NCBI RefSeq assembly: GCF_002338065.1
Contig: NZ_DDHJ01000026.1
Coordinates: 1 to 64,000 of the forward strand
DNA length: 64,000 nt
Direction: 5' to 3'
From: Pseudomonas sp. UBA1879
Lineage (GTDB): Bacteria; Pseudomonadota; Gammaproteobacteria; Pseudomonadales; Pseudomonadaceae
A program made the position numbers and the translations under genes. The notes under the pieces are model-generated. The model searched no databases, was not told where the DNA came from, and saw only the letters and a list, made by a program, of their open reading frames with translations. This document shows positions 37,143-45,221 of the stretch, piece after piece; the stretch's first letter is position 1; each line of letters opens with the position of its first letter.

Positions 37143-38045
37143 ATGTTCTTGCATAACAAACGACTTCAATACACCGTGCGTGTCGCTGAACCTAACCCAG
37201 GTCTCGCCAACTTGCTGCTTGAGCAATTTGGCGGCGCACAGGGTGAACTGGCGGCGGCCGCCCGTTATTTCACCCAAGCACTGGCTGAAGAAGATCCAGG
37301 TCGCAAGGATTTGCTGCTCGACATCGCTACCGAAGAGCTGAGCCACCTCGAAATCATCGGCTCGATCATCGTGATGTTGAACAAGGGCGGCAAAGGCAAA
37401 CTCGCCGAAGGCGTGCAGGCCGAGGGTGAGTTGTATCGTGAGATCAATGGCGCCGGTAACGATTCCCACATCACCAGCCTGCTGTACGGCGGTGGTGCGC
37501 CACTGGTGAACTCGGCAGGCGTGCCGTGGACTGCGGCGTACATCGACACCATCGGTGAGCCGACAGCCGATTTCCGTTCGAACATCGCCGCCGAAGCGCG
37601 GGCGAAGATCGTGTACGAACGCCTGATCAACGTGACCACCGACCCAGGCATCAAAGAAGCGTTGGGCTTTTTGATGACGCGGGAAATCGCTCACCAGTTG
37701 TCGTTCGAGAAAGCATTGCACTCGATCCAGCCAAACTTCCCGCAGGGCAAATTGCCGGGCATGCCGGAATTCAGCCGTACCTACTTCAGCATGTCCAACG
37801 GCGAGCCGAACGTTCGTGGGCCGTGGAACAGCGACGCTGAATTCGAATACGTTGAGAACCCACATCCTGCGGTAGACGGTGGTGATGGCATGGCGACTGT
37901 CGAACTGAGCGAAGAGGATGCCGTCACGCTGACCATGCTCAAGGAACGGACCAAATCCAACCTGGCGGCCGATCCGGTCACCGGCGCAGACCTTGGCTCA
38001 GGCTTGGCGCAGGGTGAAGATCCCGATCTGAAACCTTCGCTGTAA
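37143..38045 (+). CDS. Manganese catalase
   Basis: A 300-residue non-haem catalase that splits hydrogen peroxide at a dinuclear manganese site. Ligands are visible in the expected order: Glu35 (GGAQGELAAA), Glu65 and His68 (TEELSHLEI), a Glu in AEARAKIVYE, and His in REIAHQ. The length is near the family norm (about 290). An AAGGA site precedes the ATG and a stem-loop terminator follows. It is related to Salmonella KatN, which is also in a stress locus with DUF892 genes. Confidence 0.94.
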   Translation: MFLHNKRLQYTVRVAEPNPGLANLLLEQFGGAQGELAAAARYFTQALAEEDPGRKDLLLDIATEELSHLEIIGSIIVMLNKGGKGKLAEGVQAEGELYREINGAGNDSHITSLLYGGGAPLVNSAGVPWTAAYIDTIGEPTADFRSNIAAEARAKIVYERLINVTTDPGIKEALGFLMTREIAHQLSFEKALHSIQPNFPQGKLPGMPEFSRTYFSMSNGEPNVRGPWNSDAEFEYVENPHPAVDGGDGMATVELSEEDAVTLTMLKERTKSNLAADPVTGADLGSGLAQGEDPDLKPSL

Positions 38046-38054
38046 AACCCTGCA

Positions 38055-38088
38055 GGCCACGGCGGATTCACGCTGTGGCCACCTTTTT
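38055..38088 (+). terminator. Terminator after the manganese catalase gene
   Basis: A nine-pair stem (GGCCACGGC / GCTGTGGCC, one G-T pair) followed by ACCTTTTT, 10 bases after the catalase stop. Confidence 0.75.
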
Positions 38089-38117
38089 GATTTCACTGTT
38101 CTGAACAGGATGACGTC

Positions 38118-38294
38118 ATGGCCCCGACACCCGAAAACGCATCTGCACGACTCCCCCGTCTTGATGACCTGGTGAGCCGTGAATTTGGCAAGTGTGCACG
38201 ACGCTTCGATGCGCAGGCGATTGCCTGCACACGGGGTTTGCACACTTCGCTGTTCATTCAGCGCTTCAAACAGGGCTTGCTTGGCCGGCCGTAG
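38118..38294 (+). CDS. Possible small protein of 58 residues
   Basis: A short frame, ATG 38118 to TAG 38294, preceded by AGGA about 9 bases upstream. The product begins MAPTPENASARLPRLDDLVS and continues with REFGKCARRFDAQAIA, ending KQGLLGRP. It lies between the catalase terminator and a terminator-like hairpin. I do not recognise the family. Coding bias is plausible, but the frame is short and could be chance. Confidence 0.4.
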   Translation: MAPTPENASARLPRLDDLVSREFGKCARRFDAQAIACTRGLHTSLFIQRFKQGLLGRP

Positions 38295-38312
38295 CCCGAG
38301 CCGAGTGTTTTT

Positions 38313-38338
38313 AGCCCGTGCATGCACGGGCTTTTTTT
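38313..38338. terminator. Terminator-like hairpin before the RcnB-like gene
   Basis: The stem AGCCCGTGC / GCACGGGCT with a two-base loop and T/A runs on both sides, between the small frame and the convergent RcnB-like gene. Confidence 0.75.
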
Positions 38339-38370
38339 ATGTGAAGGAAAGGGTTTGACCGCGACCTGTC

Positions 38371-38670
38371 TTACTTGTTGACCATCTCTTTGACGGTGCC
38401 CGTCGGGATGCTGACCAGCGCATACTTTCCGCCAATCTCCACCCATTGCTCGTTCTTCTCAGGCGCTTTCAGGTGCCTGCTTTTCCAGTCTTTGAGGGAG
38501 AGGCTGCTGCGTTGGTATTCATCGGGGACGACGTCCCCTGCCTTGATTTCCTGCACACCTGCGCCCGGTCGGTCGACTTTTACACTCGGCCCGTCAGCAG
38601 CATTTACGTAACTGGACAGTGCGCACAGCGCCGCGAGTGACAGTGCAGCAAGGGTCGGCTTTTGCATCAT
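38371..38670 (-). CDS. RcnB-family periplasmic protein
   Basis: About 99 residues with a signal peptide (cleavage after VNAA). The mature part (VPDEYQRSSLSLKDWKSRHLKAPEKNEQWVEIGGKYALV-type) resembles RcnB, a periplasmic protein associated with nickel and cobalt homeostasis. I chose ATG 38670 because AGGAG lies 8 bases ahead. The adjoining ATG at 38667 and an upstream frame to 38697 are alternatives. The metal role is inferred from the family only. Confidence 0.75.
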   Translation of the reverse strand: MMQKPTLAALSLAALCALSSYVNAADGPSVKVDRPGAGVQEIKAGDVVPDEYQRSSLSLKDWKSRHLKAPEKNEQWVEIGGKYALVSIPTGTVKEMVNK

Positions 38671-38702
38671 GGAAAGGTCTCCTGTCGATATCCACATGAA
38701 AG

Positions 38703-39686
38703 TCAGTTCAGGCGTGTGACGGTCAGCACCACCGCCGCAATGCGTTCTGCCTCTTTATAGGTGTCCGTTTCCAGTTCTTCGCCGAAGACGTCGGGGTCCA
38801 TTTCGCGATAAGACCAAGCCAGGTCAGCGCGCTCGATCAAGCCATGCGCCTGTTGCAGAAACAGGTCCACACCGCCCACCGAGGGCGCGCCGGTGTACAG
38901 CAATACGCTGCCGCCCGGTGCTAGCCGGTCGATGGCCTGGGCCAGAATCCGTACGGACAGCTCAGAGCCAAGCTGATCCCCGCCGTGGCGGTAGGCACGC
39001 TGCTGGGTGTCCTGCATGTAGGGCGGGTTGGCAACGATCAGGTCGAATTCCCCTGTGGTGCTGGCCAGAATGTCGCTGTGCCAGGCCGAGACGTTCTCGG
39101 TCCCGGCCAGCGACGCATTCACCGCCGTGAAGCGCAGGGCGGTCGGGTTGATGTCCACAGCGAGCACGTTGGCGTGACGTCGCGCCTTCGCAATCAGGAT
39201 CGCGCCGACGCCACTGCCACAGCCGATGTCCACGGCGGTACGAATGGTATGCGTTGACGTGCTCAAGTGAGCCTCGATGGCTTGGGCAAATCGGTAGGTG
39301 TCGGGGCCGAAAAATACTGAGTCGTGGGCCACGGTGGGGAAGCTCGAGTGGACGAACAGCGCGTCATCGAGGCTAGACCAGCGCACGTCACTGACCCACA
39401 TCCCGGCGCGGGCGCGAATCACGCCGCTGTCGAGCAAGGCTTCAAGGGTGTCGGGCGGCAACAGGCCATTTTCGAAAGGTCGGCTCCAGCCAAAAATACC
39501 CCGCAGGTCCTGGGCCACGCGGTTCTCTTCCCGCTGGTTCACCCGCTGATGCGAAAGAGGCGTGACGGTGACGAAGCGATAATCCTCCGCTTGCAGGTAC
39601 TGACCCAATTGGAGGAGGGCAAGGTCATGGCTTTCGTCCATGTCGGAGGCGTTTTGCGGCAGGTCGAGTGCTCCAGGAACGGTCAT
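38703..39686 (-). CDS. Class I SAM-dependent methyltransferase
   Basis: A 327-residue methyltransferase. The SAM motif DIGCGSGVGAILIAKA is at about 155, and the catalytic NPPY motif (VANPPYM) at about 222, as in N-methyltransferases of the HemK type. The N-terminal 110 residues are family-specific. The start overlaps the upstream diiron-enzyme gene by 4 bases (39683-39686), so they are translated together and may act in one pathway. The substrate is unknown. Confidence 0.85.
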   Translation of the reverse strand: MTVPGALDLPQNASDMDESHDLALLQLGQYLQAEDYRFVTVTPLSHQRVNQREENRVAQDLRGIFGWSRPFENGLLPPDTLEALLDSGVIRARAGMWVSDVRWSSLDDALFVHSSFPTVAHDSVFFGPDTYRFAQAIEAHLSTSTHTIRTAVDIGCGSGVGAILIAKARRHANVLAVDINPTALRFTAVNASLAGTENVSAWHSDILASTTGEFDLIVANPPYMQDTQQRAYRHGGDQLGSELSVRILAQAIDRLAPGGSVLLYTGAPSVGGVDLFLQQAHGLIERADLAWSYREMDPDVFGEELETDTYKEAERIAAVVLTVTRLN

Positions 39687-41047
39687 CGGGTCAGGCCTCC
39701 GTGGGAAAGTTGCCGGGCGAATGCCAGGGTAGCCGCAAGGCCTTCGGGTGTCGGATGCGCCTCAGGCGCGATCAGCGGAATCAGCTCGTCCAGCGGTCGA
39801 GGCGGGGTGCGACGGGGCAGCGATGGGCTCGAAGCCTGAGCGGGGGTACGCCGAAAGCGCGCGCGGAACGGGCTGTTGCGCTCGACCGCCTGGTCTGCGC
39901 GCCAGTCGCCGGCAATCCAGTCGTTGAGCAACTGCATTTCATAGCCGCTGAACACCCCGAACATCACCGCGCCGGGGCCGTCGATCAGTTGCCAGAAACG
40001 GCTATGGCTCGGGTCTTCGTGGCGTTTGATCCAGCCGCGGTTTTCCAGCGAGGTGAGAAATGCCCGGCTCTGCCCCGGCGTTGCCAGCCATTCATTGACC
40101 GTGCGGCCTTCGAGCTTGCAGTAGTCCGAATGCATGTGCTGGCCAAAGGTGCTCTTGGCTTCCAGCATCGCGACGACTTCGTTTTCCAGATCGAACGAGG
40201 CGATGACGCCGGTCGAATTTCGGCCCAAGTCATTGAGCAGGTAGCCATGACGCAGACGCTCCAGAAAGGTCGTGCGGGACTCGTCAGTGGGCATCAGGTC
40301 CATGACCGCCTTCACTGCCTTGTGGGCATGGCCGGTGCTGGCATTGTCGATGGTCACGTGCAAGGTGAAATAGTACGGATCAATGCCCAGTTCATTGAGC
40401 TCGAACGCCGTGATCAGCAAGTGCAACGGCAACTGCTCATAGCCGAGGTTGTAGCCGAGCACTTCCGGCAGATACTCATCGGACAGCCTGCCGAGGGCGA
40501 GCTGTAGAGCGCCCTGCAGGTACAGCTCGTCGTCGAGGTGCGCGGTAGGGGCGCAATCGTGTTCTTCCAGCAGCGTGCGATAGAGCAGCACATGGTTCAG
40601 CGCCGGGTCGCCATCGCCCAGCTCTTCGAGGTAGGTGCGAATCAGCCCGTGGTAACGCCAGTCGTCCGCGTGCCGGACGCTGCCGTACAGCCAGGCCCCG
40701 TCCACCAGCTTGCTCGGCGCGACATGCTGCAAGAAATGCAAGGCGTGGGCCTTGGTGCTGAAGAAAGCCCGAGATTCGCCTGCATGCCGGCTTTCCAGGT
40801 AGGCCCGGTAGCGTTCGGCAACGGACTGGCAGTTGCGGGTCACCCACGCAGTGAAGTCAGCAGGGTCGGCCGGCAGGCCTGACGGCAACGGCTTCACCAG
40901 GCCTAACTGTTGGTCCAGAAACCGCCGGGCGGCCTCGGCACTGTCGGCGGTCGGGGCGCGAAGCAGCCGACCATAGAGCGATTTCACGTCGCTGAGTGGG
41001 GGCTGTGCGGTGGCAGAGGCGTGCGATAAACGCTGTAAGGCTGTCAT
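39683..41047 (-). CDS. Iron-containing redox enzyme (haem-oxygenase-like diiron family)
   Basis: A 454-residue protein of the haem-oxygenase-like, iron-binding redox family. Helical segments with Glu and His ligands are visible, for example LLEEHDCAP, GYEQLPLHLLITAFELNELG and TLHVTIDNASTGHAHKAV. The last has the conserved Asp-Asn/His helix. Family members include oxygenases and N-oxygenases of small-molecule pathways. It overlaps the methyltransferase gene, making a two-gene unit. The substrate is unknown. Confidence 0.72.
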   Translation of the reverse strand: MTALQRLSHASATAQPPLSDVKSLYGRLLRAPTADSAEAARRFLDQQLGLVKPLPSGLPADPADFTAWVTRNCQSVAERYRAYLESRHAGESRAFFSTKAHALHFLQHVAPSKLVDGAWLYGSVRHADDWRYHGLIRTYLEELGDGDPALNHVLLYRTLLEEHDCAPTAHLDDELYLQGALQLALGRLSDEYLPEVLGYNLGYEQLPLHLLITAFELNELGIDPYYFTLHVTIDNASTGHAHKAVKAVMDLMPTDESRTTFLERLRHGYLLNDLGRNSTGVIASFDLENEVVAMLEAKSTFGQHMHSDYCKLEGRTVNEWLATPGQSRAFLTSLENRGWIKRHEDPSHSRFWQLIDGPGAVMFGVFSGYEMQLLNDWIAGDWRADQAVERNSPFRARFRRTPAQASSPSLPRRTPPRPLDELIPLIAPEAHPTPEGLAATLAFARQLSHGGLTR

Positions 41048-41331
41048 GGAAGACCTGCTGACTTTTCTTGATATGTAAGTCAGAGAGGGCGCTCGCGGGA
41101 TAATTCAAAAGGCTTTACAAGCGTTCGATGGCTGGTGATGGGCGGAGGGATCGTTCGTCGGGGCGCAGGGGCCGGTTCCCGCCTTCAGCGGTTTTTGCCC
41201 AGCGATGATCGCCAGGAACCATTACAATGCCCGCCACCGAGTGCGGCCCTGTTCAGATCCTGAATCACCCGCCGCACGCCAACACCCTTTGCATACCGCG
41301 TGCGCAGGCCTGCCACGCCTGAAGGCTGAAA

Positions 41332-42339
41332 TTGAATCGCTCCGACGACCACCCTCTATTGAATCAAGGTATTCCCTCCATAACATTCAGCGTCGCGCCG
41401 ATGATGGACTGGACGGATCGCCATTGCCGGTATTTCCTGCGCCTGCTGTCGAAGCACGCGCTGCTGTACACCGAAATGGTCACCACCGGCGCGCTGCTGC
41501 ACGGCGACAGTGAGCGCTTCCTGCGCCACGACCAGACCGAGCATCCCCTGGCCTTGCAACTGGGCGGCAGTCACCCGGCGGACCTGGCCGCCTGCGCGCG
41601 TCTGGCTGAGGCGGCGGGGTATGACGAGGTCAACCTCAACGTCGGCTGCCCGAGCGACCGGGTGCAGAACAACCTGATCGGCGCGGTGTTGATGGGCCAT
41701 CCGCAGTTGGTCGCCGACTGCGTGAAGGCCATGCGCGACGCCGTGTCGATTCCCGTGACCGTTAAGCATCGCATCGGCATCAACGGCCGGGACAGCTATG
41801 AGCAGCTCTGTGAGTTCGTCGGCATCGTGCGTGACGCGGGATGCACCCGCTTCACCGTGCACGCCCGTATCGCCATCCTCGAAGGCCTGTCGCCCAAGGA
41901 AAACCGCGAGATTCCGCCGTTGCGCTACGACATCGCGGCGCAGTTGAAGCAGGATTTCCCCGACCTCGAGTTCATCCTCAACGGCGGCATCAAGACCCTT
42001 GAGCAATGCCGCGAGCATTTGCAGACGTTCGACGGGGTCATGCTGGGCCGCGAGGCGTATCACAATCCCTATCTGCTGGCTGAGGTCGATCGCGCGCTGT
42101 TTGGCAGCCATGCGCCACAAGTCTCCCGCGCCGAGGCCTTGGCGCAATTACGCCCTTACGTCGAAGCCCACTTGCGCGACGGCGGTTCGATGCACCACAT
42201 CACCCGTCACGTGCTGGGTCTGGGCACCGGTTTTCCTGGCGCACGCAAGTTTCGTCAGCTGCTGTCAGTGGACATTCACAAGACCGACGACCCGTTGGGC
42301 TTGCTGGACAAGGCAGGGGAATTGCTCGACGGGCGTTGA
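41332..42339 (+). CDS. dusA: tRNA-dihydrouridine synthase A
   Basis: A 335-residue FMN enzyme that reduces uridines 20 and 20a in the D loop of tRNAs. It has VAPMMDWTDRHCRYF near the start, the catalytic Cys in NVGCPSDRVQ, and VKHRIGINGRDSYEQL. The start used is TTG 41332 with AAGG seven bases ahead; the first ATG (41401) would cut conserved sequence. There is no strong terminator behind it. Confidence 0.95.
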   Translation: MNRSDDHPLLNQGIPSITFSVAPMMDWTDRHCRYFLRLLSKHALLYTEMVTTGALLHGDSERFLRHDQTEHPLALQLGGSHPADLAACARLAEAAGYDEVNLNVGCPSDRVQNNLIGAVLMGHPQLVADCVKAMRDAVSIPVTVKHRIGINGRDSYEQLCEFVGIVRDAGCTRFTVHARIAILEGLSPKENREIPPLRYDIAAQLKQDFPDLEFILNGGIKTLEQCREHLQTFDGVMLGREAYHNPYLLAEVDRALFGSHAPQVSRAEALAQLRPYVEAHLRDGGSMHHITRHVLGLGTGFPGARKFRQLLSVDIHKTDDPLGLLDKAGELLDGR

Positions 42340-42409
42340 ATCGGGAAGGCAGGGGCGTCGCTCGCGCCCGCCCATCATCGGACCTGCGCTCACCCTTCGG
42401 CCACGCGCC

Positions 42410-43627
42410 TTAGCCCAGAATGAACGCCGACGTCGTGGCTGCTTGGGCCAGCCGTAAATCTTCGCCCTGAAGAAAGTCCGCGTAGTGATCCTTGAGCGCG
42501 TCAGCCCAGCTGGCCACTTCTTCAAGGGTGTGTTCGGCTTCAGCCAGGGTCAGCGCAAAATGCTCGTGCTGGCTCAACAGATTGGCGCGAGAGATGCGGG
42601 GGCCATCGATGCCGACCGACATCGACAGCTGGCGCGCGGGCCCCTCATCAAGCAGCGGCAGTACGTCAAACATCGGTGACAGCCGCCACATGCCCTCGGT
42701 ATAGAGGATGGCGTGGTTGCGCGGATGATCGTCGGCATTGCCCACCAGCGCGTTGTACACCATGCGCGTAAACAGCTCACGGCGATCGTCGTCCGGCACG
42801 TTTCTGCGGTACAGCTCGTCGGCCAAGCGTGCGTAGGATCGCGCGCGCATATCGACGATGTGCCAGTCGGTGTCCAGCAGTGTCAGGCCGCTGAGCATCG
42901 GCGTGCGCCGGAACCGGCCGTTGGCGTACACCCGGTCGAAGCGCTCCACCAACAGCGTTTTGCCTTTCTGATCCCGATAGAGCGAGGTGTTGGCCACGCG
43001 CAGGCCTTTTTTAGCGGCAAAGGTCATGCAGGCGTGTTCCAGGGGCGGCAGGTCGAATTGATCGAAGCGGTCCCGTGGCTTGGCGAGAATCAGCTTTCGC
43101 TCGCCGAGAAAGGTTCTTTTCGGCCGCGCACCCCCGACCGATGAGCGTTGATCGCGAATCCCCAGTTGCTTCACCGCTTCCTCGCTCAGGTCCCGGTCGT
43201 AGATCACTTCGCAAGCCTCGATGAACGCGTCCAGCCCGGAAAGGCGAGGCAGGGGCTTCTGGCCGATTCCGGCAGGCGGCCGGGTTTCGCGCCCGGTCAT
43301 GAGGTTGCCGGTTCGGTCGCTGTTGGGCGAGCCGAGCAGCAGGTCGAACCGGGTCACCGGATCGCGCTGCAGGCGTTGCAGGATGCGTTCGCCCCAACCG
43401 TCGGGAATCGCGTCGTCGATGAAACCGGGAACGCCCCGGTTTCGGGTGACGGTATACACCCGGTCGGAGAGAGGAAAGCGGATCGGGTCAGGCACCCACA
43501 CCTTGGCTTCCAGAGCTGAGGGGGAATAAATGAATTCGCCGGGTTTTCCGCTGTTCAGGGTCAATCGGCCCAAGGTCGATACCTCGCCCGTGGCCGGATC
43601 TTCCATGTAGATATAAGCGTTAGGCAT
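42410..43627 (-). CDS. HipA-like serine/threonine kinase (toxin-type)
   Basis: A 405-residue HipA-family protein. Visible are the glycine loop SSVGGARPKRTF (about 160), the catalytic loop GNADDHPRNHA (about 299), the metal-binding MFDVLP, and the N-terminal subdomain (LGRLTL, GFIDDAIPDGWGERIL). E. coli HipA phosphorylates glutamyl-tRNA synthetase and induces dormancy. Targets of this one are not known. The start overlaps the stop of the preceding HTH gene by one base, so the pair forms a toxin-antitoxin-like operon. Confidence 0.9.
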   Translation of the reverse strand: MPNAYIYMEDPATGEVSTLGRLTLNSGKPGEFIYSPSALEAKVWVPDPIRFPLSDRVYTVTRNRGVPGFIDDAIPDGWGERILQRLQRDPVTRFDLLLGSPNSDRTGNLMTGRETRPPAGIGQKPLPRLSGLDAFIEACEVIYDRDLSEEAVKQLGIRDQRSSVGGARPKRTFLGERKLILAKPRDRFDQFDLPPLEHACMTFAAKKGLRVANTSLYRDQKGKTLLVERFDRVYANGRFRRTPMLSGLTLLDTDWHIVDMRARSYARLADELYRRNVPDDDRRELFTRMVYNALVGNADDHPRNHAILYTEGMWRLSPMFDVLPLLDEGPARQLSMSVGIDGPRISRANLLSQHEHFALTLAEAEHTLEEVASWADALKDHYADFLQGEDLRLAQAATTSAFILG

Positions 43628-43947
43628 CAGAAATCCTCAGCCTTGGCCCGGCGCACGCGAGCGCGGCGTCCGGTCGTGTCTTCCTTCAGGGCCAACACCG
43701 ATATCGACGTCTCGTCGGCCGGTCGAAACACCTGATCCATCAGGCCCAGATTCCAGAGCACCAGCATCCAGGCGCCGACATTGACCGAGGGATCGCCTTT
43801 TTCAATACGACGAAGGACCTTCTCCGGCACGCCCAGACGGCTTACCACATCAAGCTGGCGAATGTTTTGTGCCAGGCGGTTGGCTTTGATCAATAAGCCG
43901 ATTCGCTGGAGTGTCGCGCTGCAATCAACGGGAAAGAAGCTCATCAT
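43627..43947 (-). CDS. HipB-like XRE-family antitoxin
   Basis: A small HTH protein, about 106 residues from ATG 43947 (ATG 43944 and GTG 43974 are alternatives). The HTH stretch is IRQLDVVSRLGVPEKVLRRIEKGDPSVNV, cut here for space, followed by a basic C-terminal tail (RRARVRRAKAEDF). It should bind the operator and the kinase. The overlap with the kinase gene and the palindrome just upstream support a HipBA-type unit that represses itself. Confidence 0.85.
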   Translation of the reverse strand: MMSFFPVDCSATLQRIGLLIKANRLAQNIRQLDVVSRLGVPEKVLRRIEKGDPSVNVGAWMLVLWNLGLMDQVFRPADETSISVLALKEDTTGRRARVRRAKAEDF

Positions 43948-43978
43948 AAACGGCCTATTTGAGCGGCTTATCACAGAT

Positions 43979-44000
43979 AAACGGCCATATATGGCCGTTT
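43979..44000. promoter_or_regulatory. 22-base perfect palindrome, probable HipB-like operator
   Basis: A perfect self-complementary 22-mer centred on ATAT (left half AAACGGCCATA, right half its complement), 31 bases before the ATG of the HTH gene. A related half-site (AAACGGCC) recurs at about 43948. This is where an autorepressing antitoxin would bind. It could also form a cruciform. Confidence 0.55.
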
Positions 44001-44003
44001 AGT

Positions 44004-44033
44004 AGAGGCGGAGTTTAGGTTAAACCGCCTCTT
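44004..44033. terminator. Possible hairpin after xylH
   Basis: AGAGGCGG paired with CCGCCTCT around an inner complement, in the gap between xylH and the palindrome. There is no convincing T tract on either strand, so termination is uncertain. Confidence 0.35.
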
Positions 44034-44084
44034 CTGTCTGCTTATGAACGATAAGCGGCTCACATGAGCGCTTTAAAAATGAAC

Positions 44085-45221
44085 TCAGCGTCTGCCAGTG
44101 CGCGTGCTGACGTCGACCCACACGGCCAGCACCAGAATGCTGCCCTTGACGATCATCTGCCAATAGCTGTCGACATCGAGCATCGACATGCCGTTGTCGA
44201 GGCTGGTGATCACCAGCGCGCCGAGCAACGCGCCATAGACCGTGCCCGACCCGCCGCGCATGGAAGTCCCGCCAATGAAGCACGCGGCGATGGCGTCGAG
44301 TTCGCCCATGTTACCGGCCGAGGGGGATCCCGCCGCCAGCCGCGCGGTGTTGACCAGGCCGGCGAGGGCGCACATCACGCCCATGATGCCGAAGATCCAC
44401 AGCTTCACGGCCTGCACGTTGATGCCGGACAGGCGCGTGGCTTCCATGTTGCTGCCCACCGAGTAGATCCGGCGACCGAACACGGTCTGGCTGGTGATGT
44501 AGCTGAACACGCCAAGCAGCACCAACAGCAGTAAGACCGGCACCGGAATGCCGTCGTAGCTGTTGAGGGTGTAGACAAAACCGGCGAGCACCGCGCCGAT
44601 GGCGATCACCCGCAACACATCGCGCAGCAAGGCGTGGGCTGCCAGGCCATGCAAGGCGCGATTGCGACGCTGGCGCCAGGTCAGGAACAGCGTCAGGGCA
44701 AACAGCAGCACGCCCAATATCACGCCCACCAGCGGCGGCAGATACCCCTGGCCGACGTACACCAGTTGCGGCGACACTGGGGCGATGGTGGTGCCACCGG
44801 TGATGCCCAGCAGAATCCCGCGAAACGCCAACATGCCACCGAGCCCGACAATGAACGAAGGGATGCGCAGGTAGGCGGTCATGCAGCCGTTGGCCAGGCC
44901 GATCGCCAGACCGCACAGCGCGACGACGCCAAGGTTCACGATCAGCGGCACGTGATAGACCACGTCGAGGATCGCCGCCATGCCGCCGAGTAGCCCCAGC
45001 AACGAGCCGACCGACAGGTCGATTTCGCCGCTGATGATCACCAGCACCATGCCGCACGCCAGAATCCCGGTGATGGACATCTGCCGCAGCAGGTTGGAGA
45101 GGTTGCGCGGCGTGAGAAAACCGCCCTCGGTCTGCCAACTGAAGAACAGCCAGATCACCGCGATGGCGATGACCAGGGCGAGCATTTTGTAGCGAGTGAA
45201 CAGGTGTTTGAGCTGATTCAT
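44085..45221 (-). CDS. xylH: D-xylose ABC transporter permease XylH
   Basis: A 378-residue permease with about ten transmembrane segments and the sugar-permease motif GEIDLSVGSLLGLLGG. It forms the membrane pore of the XylFGH importer. The gene overlaps xylG by 4 bases. The order xylF-xylG-xylH behind xylA supports the substrate assignment. Confidence 0.95.
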   Translation of the reverse strand: MNQLKHLFTRYKMLALVIAIAVIWLFFSWQTEGGFLTPRNLSNLLRQMSITGILACGMVLVIISGEIDLSVGSLLGLLGGMAAILDVVYHVPLIVNLGVVALCGLAIGLANGCMTAYLRIPSFIVGLGGMLAFRGILLGITGGTTIAPVSPQLVYVGQGYLPPLVGVILGVLLFALTLFLTWRQRRNRALHGLAAHALLRDVLRVIAIGAVLAGFVYTLNSYDGIPVPVLLLLVLLGVFSYITSQTVFGRRIYSVGSNMEATRLSGINVQAVKLWIFGIMGVMCALAGLVNTARLAAGSPSAGNMGELDAIAACFIGGTSMRGGSGTVYGALLGALVITSLDNGMSMLDVDSYWQMIVKGSILVLAVWVDVSTRTGRR

